Below are positions 8,224 to 15,785 of a stretch of 64,000 nucleotides of DNA, piece after piece (within the stretch, counting starts at the first letter, position 1; each line of letters starts with the position of its first letter). The DNA lies in NCBI RefSeq assembly GCF_002160055.1, contig NZ_NFJV01000014.1, positions 1-64,000 of the forward strand, written 5' to 3'. Origin of the DNA: Mediterranea sp. An20 (lineage in GTDB: Bacteria; Bacteroidota; Bacteroidia; Bacteroidales; Bacteroidaceae). Made by a program: the position numbers and the translations under genes. The notes below the pieces were generated by a model. It worked only from the letters and a program-made list of their open reading frames with translations. It searched no databases and was not told the origin of the DNA.

Positions 8224-9439
8224 ACAGAACCGCCGGAGCGCACTCCTGCTGCTGCTCCTCGTGTGCCTCGGCACCCCCCTGCTTCGTGCCGCCGAACGCG
8301 ACACCACCCTCACACGCCGCCTCATCCCCATGCTGGGCGTAGACTTCCGCCCTGCCTACACCTTTCCCACCGACGGATTCTTCAAAGGCAACAACCAAGC
8401 TGGGAAGCCCATCCGTACCAACCTGTCCGGCCACCTGAAATTAGGATTCCAGTTCGCTCCCGGCACCCGCCTGGGCGACCTTTATCCCCACACGACACAG
8501 GGCATCGGCGTGGCCTACAACACCTTCTTCAACCACAAGGAGCTGGGCAGCCCCGTGGCGGTATATGTCTTCCAGACTTCGCGCATCGCCTCCCTCACCC
8601 GATACCTCTCGCTGGACTATGAATGGAATTTCGGCGCCTCGTTCGGCTGGAAAAAGTTTGATGAAGACAACAATCCCATGAACCGGGTAGTAGGCTCCAA
8701 AGCCAACGCCTACATCAACTTAGGCTTCTTCCTGAACTGGGCCATCGACCCGCAGACCAGCCTGAAAGCCGGCATCGGCCTCACACACTTCTCTAACGGC
8801 AATACTCACTATCCCAACGCAGGTGTCAATACGATAGGCGCCAACATTGGTTTCACCCGCTACTTCGGACACGGAGACGAGCGTAAAGACACGCATGTTT
8901 CCTCTGCGGCCTACCCCGCCTTCAAGCCCTACATAAGCTACGACGTGGTGCTCTACGGTGCCACGCGCAAGAAGGGGGTATTTCCAGACAACAACTCACC
9001 CGTGCTGGTGCCCGGCTCATTTGGCATCATCGGACTTAACTTCACGCCAATGTACAACTTCACCCGCTATTTCCGCGCCGGTCTATCGCTCGACGCCCAA
9101 TACGATGAAAGTGCCAACATCGGCCGCCACATAGCCAACGAAAACAGTGTGCTCGACTCGGAGAACATCCGTTTCCACCGCCCTCCTTTCAGCGAACAGT
9201 TCGCAGTGGGCCTGTCTGTACGCGCCGAAGTCGTGATGCCTATCTTCTCCATCAACTTAGGCATCGGACGCAACATCCTCTGCCAAGGTCCGGATACCGA
9301 CGCTTTCTACCAGATTCTAGCCCTGAAGACCCACCTGACCGACCGACTGTTTCTGCACGTAGGCTACCAACTCTCCCGCTTCAAGGACCCCAACAACCTG
9401 ATGTTAGGATTGGGATACCGGTTCGGAAGCAGGAAGTAA
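8210..9439 (+). CDS. PagL-like lipid A deacylase / acyloxyacyl hydrolase
   Basis: 409 aa. A signal peptide (about 1-27, ending LLRAA) precedes a beta-barrel-like sequence with alternating hydrophobic strands. The THFSNGNTHYPN segment (His193, Ser195) matches the PagL active-site region, where His and Ser of an HxSN motif form the catalytic pair. PagL removes the 3-O-acyl chain of lipid A at the outer membrane. This protein is about twice the length of Pseudomonas PagL; the C-terminal half (about 230-409) looks like a second set of strands, ending in GLGYRFGSRK. It overlaps the upstream lipoprotein gene by 14 nt. Function assigned by motif and context, not tested. Confidence 0.8.
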   Translation: MNNHKQNRRSALLLLLLVCLGTPLLRAAERDTTLTRRLIPMLGVDFRPAYTFPTDGFFKGNNQAGKPIRTNLSGHLKLGFQFAPGTRLGDLYPHTTQGIGVAYNTFFNHKELGSPVAVYVFQTSRIASLTRYLSLDYEWNFGASFGWKKFDEDNNPMNRVVGSKANAYINLGFFLNWAIDPQTSLKAGIGLTHFSNGNTHYPNAGVNTIGANIGFTRYFGHGDERKDTHVSSAAYPAFKPYISYDVVLYGATRKKGVFPDNNSPVLVPGSFGIIGLNFTPMYNFTRYFRAGLSLDAQYDESANIGRHIANENSVLDSENIRFHRPPFSEQFAVGLSVRAEVVMPIFSINLGIGRNILCQGPDTDAFYQILALKTHLTDRLFLHVGYQLSRFKDPNNLMLGLGYRFGSRK

Positions 9440-9493
9440 GGCGACGCACAGTAGTCACCATGATACATTCACACAGAAATCTTCTTTCAGACC

Positions 9494-10162
9494 ATGCACA
9501 ACCCACAGATACCACCCCTTACCTCACTGCGCCTGTTCTTCGCCATGATGGTCTTCGCGTTTCTCGTTCCGCTGGCCAAGAATTACAAACACCTGCTGTG
9601 CCTCTTCGCCTTTGCAGCCTCCACCGTGGTAACGGGCATGTATTTCACGCCGGAAGCCGCAATTAAAGGATACTGGTACGTCAACCCGCTGACCCGACTT
9701 CCCGACTTCATAGCAGGCATGCTGCTGTTCCGCTTGTACGAATACTTCCAGACGAAAGACATCACCTTACTGCAAGGCAGCATCCTGGAAGTGCTTTCCG
9801 TCGTCTTTTTTCTGTTTCTTTACCTATATGCCTCAGAAGTTCCTAAGGTCTACCGGTATTCGTGCTACTACTGGCTTCCGGTATCCTTGGTACTTCTCAG
9901 CTTTTCCCTGCAAAAAGGCATCTTGTCGCGCCTCTTGTCCAACCGCTTCCTGGTAAAGGGCGGAGAAATCAGCTACAGTTTCTACCTGATACACCTTTTC
10001 GTGCTGTTGTCGTATGCAGAATGGCAGAAAACAGCCGACATGAAGATAGCCTGGTACGTATCGATACCCATTCTGTTTATCTTCATCATCCTGCTGAGCC
10101 TGCTCTCTTACCAGTACTTTGAAAGGCCCATGAACCGAAAAGTCAAACAGTTACTGGGTTGA
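9494..10162 (+). pseudogene. Acyltransferase 3 family protein with internal deletion
   Basis: 222 aa, against about 340-380 for intact acyltransferase-3 (OafA-type) membrane O-acyltransferases. It opens with PPLTSLRLFFAMMVF, the first membrane span of the family, then jumps at about residue 23 to FLVPLAKNYKHLL, which belongs in the middle of the protein. The rest (SFYLIHLFVLL, YQYFERPMN) is a normal C-terminal half with about five spans. About 130-150 residues, including the conserved R-x10-H acceptor region, are missing in frame. The remnant is probably inactive. Intact ORF and start make expression possible. Confidence 0.7.
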
Positions 10163-10294
10163 AACCACGTAAGAAGGAACCGGGCATTTACTCCCAATAA
10201 GGTAGCACCACGAGCCATATATGGAGGAAACCGGCTGCTTATATATGAGCAGGGCAGAGTGAACCGCTGCAACAAGAAACCAATTGCAGGCATC

Positions 10295-10381
10295 ATGACA
10301 TTGCACTTGACAAACCAGCGCGCTAACTGTGACTTTGAGCAGGCTAACTGTGACTTTGAGCGCGCTAACTGTGACTTTTGA
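10295..10381 (+). CDS. Possible 28-aa peptide with three heptapeptide repeats
   Basis: ATG 10295 opens a 28-codon frame in which a 21-nt DNA repeat (10319-10339, 10340-10360, 10361-10381) encodes (R/Q)ANCDFE three times, ending with TGA at the last unit. Seven-residue, cysteine-bearing repeats in exact codon phase are suggestive of coding, but there is no clear ribosome-binding site, no promoter and no recognised family. It may equally be a non-coding tandem repeat whose period happens to be a multiple of three. Confidence 0.3.
   Translation: MTLHLTNQRANCDFEQANCDFERANCDF
10319..10381. repeat. 21-nt tandem repeat, 3 units
   Basis: Three adjacent 21-nt units share GCTAACTGTGACTTT; they differ at only three or four positions. 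The unit is unlike the 22-nt repeats elsewhere in the window. There are no spacers, so it is not a CRISPR array. It lies in the 530-bp gap between the deleted acyltransferase and the recombinase. Confidence 0.85.
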
Positions 10382-10511
10382 AACATCACTTTTGCCATTG
10401 CCGGAGAAAAGGGTGCAACGGACCGTTTCTCTTCCAAGATATGTGAAAGTAAGGGAGGAAATGTTTCTTTCACAACAATTCTCTTATTTACAAACACATA
10501 CAAAAGGAATA

Positions 10512-10658
10512 GCGTGAAAGCAGCTGGACGTAATCGACCTGATTTCTACTACATAAAAAAAAGATACTGCAAACTGCCTTCACGGCTTCACGCGCGAATA
10601 ACCCGTTGTGGATTAACGTGTTGCTGTGAAAGATAGAGGCTTCACGCTGCTTTCACGC
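10512..10658. repeat. 13-bp inverted repeat before recombinase
   Basis: GCGTGAAAGCAGC (10512-10524) recurs as its perfect reverse complement at 10646-10658, with further TTCACG copies between. It lies directly upstream of the recombinase gene. The related run GTGAAAGCGTGAAAGCA is present at about 23839-23855. It may be a recombinase binding or crossover site; that is inference from position. Confidence 0.6.
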
Positions 10659-10696
10659 CTCCGCAAAAATGAAGTTTATAAGACGGCAGAATTAGT

Positions 10697-11851
10697 TTGT
10701 ATCTGGAGTATTATTGGGGTAGAGAGGAAAAGCCTGTATTGGATGAAAACGGTAATCAGGTGTATTATGAAAGCGGTAAGATGCGGGGAAAGCCGAAGTT
10801 CGCTATCAAGCATCACAGGCGAAAAGAAAACCTCAGCCTGTATCTGATAGAGAAGCCACGTACCCCTGCGGAACGCCAGCAGAACAAGGAAACACTGGAG
10901 CTTGCTGTAAAAATACGTGCCGAACGTGAACAGGAGTTTAAGGAAAGTATGTTGGGCTACCGTCTGAAAAAAGACCGGAACGTGAATTTCTTGGATTATT
11001 TTCAAGCCTATATCAATGACTACACCAAGAAAGACATTCGGATGGTGCAAATCGCCTTAAGCCGTTTCAAGGACTTTTTGAAGGAGCATTACCCGATGCA
11101 CGAGTTCGGCATCAAGCCTGAACTTATCACGAAGGACATGATGGAACAGTTCGTAGCTTATCTGCAATCCCGGAGCGTGGGCGAAGGGGCTAAAAGCATC
11201 TTCCAGCGTTTCAAAAAGATTATACACTATGCGATTGACCACGATGTGATGCTGAAAGACCCGTGCAAAGGCGTTACCTGCAAGGCGGATAGCCAGATAC
11301 TACGCAAGGATGTGCTTTCGCCGGAAGAAATCCAGCGGTTGATTGCGTGCCATTATGACAACGAGAACCCCAACGTAAGGCGTGCGTTTATCTTTTGCCT
11401 GTATTGTGGCTTGCGCTTCTGTGATGTGAAAGACCTTACCTATAAGAATATCGACTACGCTAATAAGCTGCTAAAATTTGAGCAGAACAAGACCAAAGGT
11501 CATTCCGCCAGTAGCGGTGTGGTTATTCCGCTCAATGACGGGCTTCTTTCGCTTGTGGGAGAACCGCCGGCAGACGGTAACAAAGACGCTCTCATCTTCA
11601 ACCTGCCTTCGTATGAAAGTTGCTGCAAATCCGTCAAGCGTTGGGTGAAAAGAGCCGGGATAGATAAGCACATAAGCTGGCATTGCGCCCGTCACTCATT
11701 CGCCGTGAATATCCTCAACAATGGGGCGAACATCAAGACGGTTGCCAGCCTGCTCGGGCATAGCGGACTGAAACATACGGAGAAATACACCCGTGCGGTG
11801 GATAAATTGAAAGAGGAAGCGATAAACAGCCTGCCGGAATTAAAGTTTTAA
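10697..11851 (+). CDS. Tyrosine recombinase / integrase, 5' end disrupted
   Basis: 384 aa from a TTG at 10697. The order is N-terminal arm region, SAM-like core-binding domain (about 85-185) and catalytic domain with all expected residues: Arg240 (YCGLRFCD), Lys267 (TKGHS), His329/Arg332 (HCAR), His355 (LGHSG) and Tyr364 (EKYTR). There is no good ATG: the frame is closed by TAA at 10679, while a GTG frame from 10626 reads KNEVYKTAE and stops aligning exactly there. This looks like a frameshift near 10685 that removed the native N-terminus. The gene is followed after 25 nt by a DUF1016 gene in the same direction. Such pairs are common near Bacteroides type I restriction loci, but no hsd gene is present here. 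Confidence 0.85.
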   Translation: MYLEYYWGREEKPVLDENGNQVYYESGKMRGKPKFAIKHHRRKENLSLYLIEKPRTPAERQQNKETLELAVKIRAEREQEFKESMLGYRLKKDRNVNFLDYFQAYINDYTKKDIRMVQIALSRFKDFLKEHYPMHEFGIKPELITKDMMEQFVAYLQSRSVGEGAKSIFQRFKKIIHYAIDHDVMLKDPCKGVTCKADSQILRKDVLSPEEIQRLIACHYDNENPNVRRAFIFCLYCGLRFCDVKDLTYKNIDYANKLLKFEQNKTKGHSASSGVVIPLNDGLLSLVGEPPADGNKDALIFNLPSYESCCKSVKRWVKRAGIDKHISWHCARHSFAVNILNNGANIKTVASLLGHSGLKHTEKYTRAVDKLKEEAINSLPELKF

Positions 11852-11876
11852 CCATAAAAGACTTACCTTTGCAATT

Positions 11877-12998
11877 ATGGACTTTGAAGCATTAGTAAAA
11901 CATATCAGCACGATACAAAGCACGTTGCAGGCGCAAGCCGCACACGCTGTAAACCTCGCTCTGACTGCCCGCAACTGGCTCATGGGCTGCTATATCGTGG
12001 AGTTTGAGCAAAACGGTGAAGACCGTGCCGCATACGGCGAGCAACTGTTGAAGAAACTGGAACAGCGGTTGAATGTCAAAGGACTGAACGAGCGCAGGTT
12101 TCGTGAGTTCCGGCGGTTGTACCTCGTTTATCCGCAACTGAAAGAGCCTATCGCACAATACATATTGGCAGGAAGCGAAATTCGGCACACACTGTCCGCC
12201 GAATTTGCAGACCCAATTCGGCGGTCGCCAACCGCCGAATCTTCTCAATACATTCAATCGGCTCAAAACAAATGGATTACCCCACCCGAAAAGTTGTTTA
12301 GCCGCCTATCCTCTACCCATTTGAATGTAATTTCACCCATTGATAACCCTGTAAAACGTGCTTTCTACGAAATGGAAGCCATTCGGGGCTGCTGGTCAGT
12401 AAAGGAATTGGAGCGGCAAATCAATTCCCTCTATTACGAACGCAGCGGATTATCCCAAAATAAGGAAACCTTGTCTGCCTTGGTGCAGCGGCAAGCCATG
12501 CAATTACAGCCCAAAGACATTATTAACACGCCCGTTACGTTGGAGTTTTTGGGATTGAACGACCGTACTTTGGTAACGGAAAACGACTTGGAGCAATCCA
12601 TTCTCGACAACCTGCAGCACTTTCTGTTGGAAATGGGGCATGGGTTCTGCTTCGAAGCACGCCAAAAGAGAATCCTGATAGACGGGGATTATTTCTTTGC
12701 CGACCTCGTGTTTTACCACCGTATTTTGAAATGCCATGTCATCGTGGAATTGAAGATAGACAAATTCCGCCACGAGTACGCTTCGCAACTGAACCTATAC
12801 CTTAACTACTTCAAGGCGGAAGTGATGCAGCCCGACGATAATCCGCCTGTCGGCATCCTGCTTTGCACCGAGAAGGGCGACACGTTGGTAAAGTATGCCA
12901 CCGCCGGATTAGACCCGAATATTTTCGTGCAAAAGTATATGATAGAACTTCCCACTGAAGAGGAAATTAAGAAGTTCATTTCAACTGCAAACTATTAG
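11877..12998 (+). CDS. DUF1016 (YhcG-like) PD-(D/E)XK nuclease-domain protein
   Basis: 373 aa. The N-terminal DUF1016 helical domain (about 1-170, with LTARNWLMGCYIVEFEQNG and the RRFREFRRLY stretch) is followed by a PD-(D/E)XK-like nuclease domain with Asp276 (ADLVFYH) and Glu291-Leu-Lys293 (VELK). The biochemical role of the family is not settled; it is frequently found beside recombinases and restriction-modification genes. It lies 25 nt after the recombinase and the two probably share a transcript. A shared bidirectional terminator (13014-13054) separates it from kup. ATG start is well supported by the conserved N-terminus. Confidence 0.88.
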   Translation: MDFEALVKHISTIQSTLQAQAAHAVNLALTARNWLMGCYIVEFEQNGEDRAAYGEQLLKKLEQRLNVKGLNERRFREFRRLYLVYPQLKEPIAQYILAGSEIRHTLSAEFADPIRRSPTAESSQYIQSAQNKWITPPEKLFSRLSSTHLNVISPIDNPVKRAFYEMEAIRGCWSVKELERQINSLYYERSGLSQNKETLSALVQRQAMQLQPKDIINTPVTLEFLGLNDRTLVTENDLEQSILDNLQHFLLEMGHGFCFEARQKRILIDGDYFFADLVFYHRILKCHVIVELKIDKFRHEYASQLNLYLNYFKAEVMQPDDNPPVGILLCTEKGDTLVKYATAGLDPNIFVQKYMIELPTEEEIKKFISTANY

Positions 12999-13013
12999 CA
13001 ATAAAAAACACTA

Positions 13014-13054
13014 CTGGCGAAAAGAAGGAAAGCCATTCTTTCTCTTTTCGCCAG
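13014..13054. terminator. Bidirectional terminator between DUF1016 gene and kup
   Basis: A perfect 12-bp inverted repeat (CTGGCGAAAAGA at 13014-13025 and its complement at 13043-13054) lies 16 nt after the DUF1016 stop codon and about 100 nt after the kup stop on the other strand. A-rich and T-rich flanks favour termination in either direction. Confidence 0.75.
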
Positions 13055-13156
13055 CACGTTTATTACTGCCAACAAGAATAGGTTTAGGTTAGTTTGGATG
13101 TATATACAAAAGACAGAACTAAACCGTAAATGCAGACGATAATTATAGCAAGTCAC

Positions 13157-15172
13157 TTATGATACATTCTGTTCTTCCAAGACTATATTAGCATCATTAT
13201 CGCATTTTTCAGGCTTAATCCGCTCTATACGACGAATATGTTTTGCCCTATTAGCTATAATTAACGGTACACGCTCGACAACAACAACCGATGTGTCAAG
13301 CCCCAACGCACTCGGTTCTCCAATGCCTATCTTTCTAATTAAGGCATAAAGGCTCATCAGCAAATTTTGTCGGCGGTTACGGGAATCTTCAGGATAATAT
13401 ATCCGGTGGATAATAATAAAGCGAAAATCACCCGGTATGCCATTCTTATGCAATGAAGGATAAGAGCTTGTTAGTTCTACTTCACCATCCGCAACAAGGT
13501 CATCAACTACTTGTCGTAAATAAAGGCTCACGCGCGGTTCTATACGAAAACCTATACGCATGGTTATACTAAACAATGTCCCTTTTATTAATGTGGAACA
13601 ATTATATTCAAGTGTGTCTGGTGTATCCACAAATTCAAGGTTAATAAGCCAATAATGATCTGCCCGTTTAGGTTGCTTATTGATTATGGAATACAACAAT
13701 TTATCGTCCACACAACCTTCTTTGTCTGCATGATTCACATAGACAAGATTAGAAGCATATTTGGATATGCTTTCGTCCGCCTTAATATCAGAAATAATGT
13801 TGTAGTATTCACTTAACCGTTTGGAAGACATATGTTTTCGACGAATTTTGTTGGCACTTACCCATACAAACATGATAAAACATAATAATCCACCTATTAA
13901 CAGCGTAAACCAACCTCCGACCATAAATTTGGACAGGTTTGCAGCAAGGAAAATACCTTCAATAACACAATATCCGCCGACAAACAGTATTGATAGAATG
14001 CGTGGAATGTTATGCATATGCAAATAGAATCCCAACAACAATGTTGTCATCAACATTGTAATAGTTATGGCAAGTCCATAAGCGGCTTCCATGTGGGTGG
14101 AATCTCGAAACAACAATATAGTAAATATTACTCCAATATACATTACAAGGTTTACCATTGGAATAAATGACTGACCTTTTACGTTGGTAGGGTGCTTAAT
14201 ACGCATACGAGGCCAGAAATTCAAGTTCATAGCTTCACTCAATATGGAAAATGAACCGCTTATTAGAGCTTGGCTTGCAACAATAGCTGCCCCGGTAGCC
14301 ATTGCAATGGAAAACAACAGTATTTCTTGTGGCATGATTGAATAAAATGGGTTCACTGTACCTTCTGCACTTTCCGGATGATGCAATACCCACGCTCCTT
14401 GCCCCAAATAATTTAGAATAAGCATCACCTTTACAAATATCCAACTGACCGTAATATTTCGTCTGCCACAGTGCCCTAAATCAGAGTATAAGGCTTCTGC
14501 ACCAGTGGTACACAAGAAAACGGCACCCAATATCAGAAACCAGTGGGGGGATTCCACTAATAACCGTATGGCATAGTAAGGATTGAATGCCTTGAATACT
14601 TGAGGATAGGAAGTCAGACTGATAGCTCCGGCGATTCCAAGAAGCAGGAACCAAAGTAGCATAAATATGCCAAATGACCGTCCTATATTTTCTGTACCAA
14701 AACGCTGAACGAAAAATATAATGGTAATAATGGTCAGTGTAATAGGAATCACAGGCAGATGCGGACTGATACTTTCAAGTCCTTCTATGGCAGTTGTGAC
14801 CGTAATGGCTGGAGTGATAATACCATCAGCAAGCAAAGTGCTCGCACCGATAATGGCAATGATGTAAATCCATCTTCTTCTGTGGCGGCGTAAAAGGGCA
14901 TAAAGCGCAAGTATGCCACCCTCCCCGTTATTGTCGGCACGGAGAGCCACCAGCACATATTTCACCGTAGTCTGAAGAGTAAGCGTCCATATGATACAAG
15001 ACAATGCGCCTAAAACATAATTTTCATCAAGAGCTTCTCCAGTATGAATGATGGCTTTCATAACATAGAGTGGCGATGTTCCAATGTCACCAAAAACAAT
15101 ACCCAATGTGATGAGTAACCCGGCAAATTCAAGTTTATGTTGAATATTGCCTTCTTTTGATAAGTTTGCCAT
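13157..15172 (-). CDS. kup: KUP/HAK/KT-type potassium uptake protein
   Basis: 671 aa, normal for Kup, a proton-coupled K+ importer in the inner membrane. The signature GDIGTSPLY lies at residues 28-36, followed by about twelve membrane spans up to residue 440 and a cytoplasmic C-terminal domain of about 220 residues. GADNNGEGG-like ADNNGEGGILALYALL (about 79-94) is also conserved. The gene is visibly more AT-rich than its neighbours, with many AAT/ATA/TTA codons, and sits between a recombinase module and tRNA-Leu, so lateral acquisition is plausible. A TATATTTG -7-like box lies at 15222-15229. Confidence 0.95.
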   Translation of the reverse strand: MANLSKEGNIQHKLEFAGLLITLGIVFGDIGTSPLYVMKAIIHTGEALDENYVLGALSCIIWTLTLQTTVKYVLVALRADNNGEGGILALYALLRRHRRRWIYIIAIIGASTLLADGIITPAITVTTAIEGLESISPHLPVIPITLTIITIIFFVQRFGTENIGRSFGIFMLLWFLLLGIAGAISLTSYPQVFKAFNPYYAIRLLVESPHWFLILGAVFLCTTGAEALYSDLGHCGRRNITVSWIFVKVMLILNYLGQGAWVLHHPESAEGTVNPFYSIMPQEILLFSIAMATGAAIVASQALISGSFSILSEAMNLNFWPRMRIKHPTNVKGQSFIPMVNLVMYIGVIFTILLFRDSTHMEAAYGLAITITMLMTTLLLGFYLHMHNIPRILSILFVGGYCVIEGIFLAANLSKFMVGGWFTLLIGGLLCFIMFVWVSANKIRRKHMSSKRLSEYYNIISDIKADESISKYASNLVYVNHADKEGCVDDKLLYSIINKQPKRADHYWLINLEFVDTPDTLEYNCSTLIKGTLFSITMRIGFRIEPRVSLYLRQVVDDLVADGEVELTSSYPSLHKNGIPGDFRFIIIHRIYYPEDSRNRRQNLLMSLYALIRKIGIGEPSALGLDTSVVVVERVPLIIANRAKHIRRIERIKPEKCDNDANIVLEEQNVS

Positions 15173-15221
15173 AAAAAGTAGTTTTTTGTTCTACATATAT
15201 TTGTTTTCCTTTTAAGCGGCG

Positions 15222-15229
15222 CAAATATA
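15222..15229 (-). promoter_or_regulatory. Possible -7 element for kup
   Basis: Minus-strand TATATTTG fits TAnnTTTG, 50 nt before the kup ATG. No convincing -33 TTTG at the proper spacing. Confidence 0.35.
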
Positions 15230-15500
15230 AAATAAAATCTTAACAATAAGATTTCACTTTTCTTTTTTCGTGAAAAATATCATATAAACCTTGACGGTGG
15301 GCAAAATTTTATATAACGCAGTTTTTTGATTTGAGAAGTGAAGTGTTAATAAATACAAGTTTAATTGACGTTGCTACAAACTTAGGGACATAAAACAACG
15401 AACTATAGTATTCATATTATGTAGCGAAGCAAAAAAATAACGATTCACAGCCATTTATTTTGCACCTGTGGGGAAAATGTGGGGAAAAACCGAGCAAATA

Positions 15501-15537
15501 AAAAGCTAAGTATTTACTTGTCAAATACTTAGCTTTT
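15501..15537 (-). terminator. Intrinsic terminator of tRNA-Leu
   Basis: A perfect 15-bp inverted repeat (15501-15515 and 15523-15537) with a 7-nt loop lies 8 nt after the 3' end of tRNA-Leu on the minus strand and ends in TTTTTATTTG: a strong Rho-independent terminator. Confidence 0.88.
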
Positions 15538-15544
15538 CTTGCTG

Positions 15545-15628
15545 TACCCAGACCCGGGGTCGAACCGGGATGGAAGTGAATCCACTGGTGTTTGAGACCA
15601 GCGCGTCTACCGATTCCGCCATCTGGGC
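15545..15628 (-). tRNA. tRNA-Leu (CAA)
   Basis: 84 nt with a long variable arm, as expected of a class II tRNA. Acceptor GCCCAGA pairs with TCTGGGT (G1-U72 wobble, also found in enteric tRNA-Leu). The T arm contains GGTTCGACCCC. The anticodon loop CTCAAAC gives CAA, reading UUG. CCA is not encoded. Promoter at 15653-15683 and terminator at 15501-15537 show an independent monocistronic unit. Confidence 0.95.
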
Positions 15629-15652
15629 AACTCGTTTTTCTTAATTGCGCTG

Positions 15653-15683
15653 CAAAGATACGGCTTTTTTCCGAATCTGCAAT
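15653..15683 (-). promoter_or_regulatory. Promoter of tRNA-Leu
   Basis: Minus-strand ATTG (15680-15683), 19-nt spacer, TATCTTTG (15653-15660), about 25 nt before the tRNA 5' end. One mismatch from the Bacteroides consensus. Confidence 0.65.
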
Positions 15684-15785
15684 ACTTTTCTTTAAAAAAG
15701 GCGAAAAATTTCAGAAAACGGCTTATAAAATTCGTTCATAAAGAAATATGCCGTACATTAGCGGAAACTTTTAAAACAACATCTT

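Noticed and set aside
10319..10381. Possible CRISPR array
   Set aside because: The 21-nt units are adjacent without spacers and no cas gene is present.
13014..13054. Inverted repeat as a recombination site of the nearby integrase
   Set aside because: Position between convergent genes and flanking A/T tracts fit a bidirectional terminator better.
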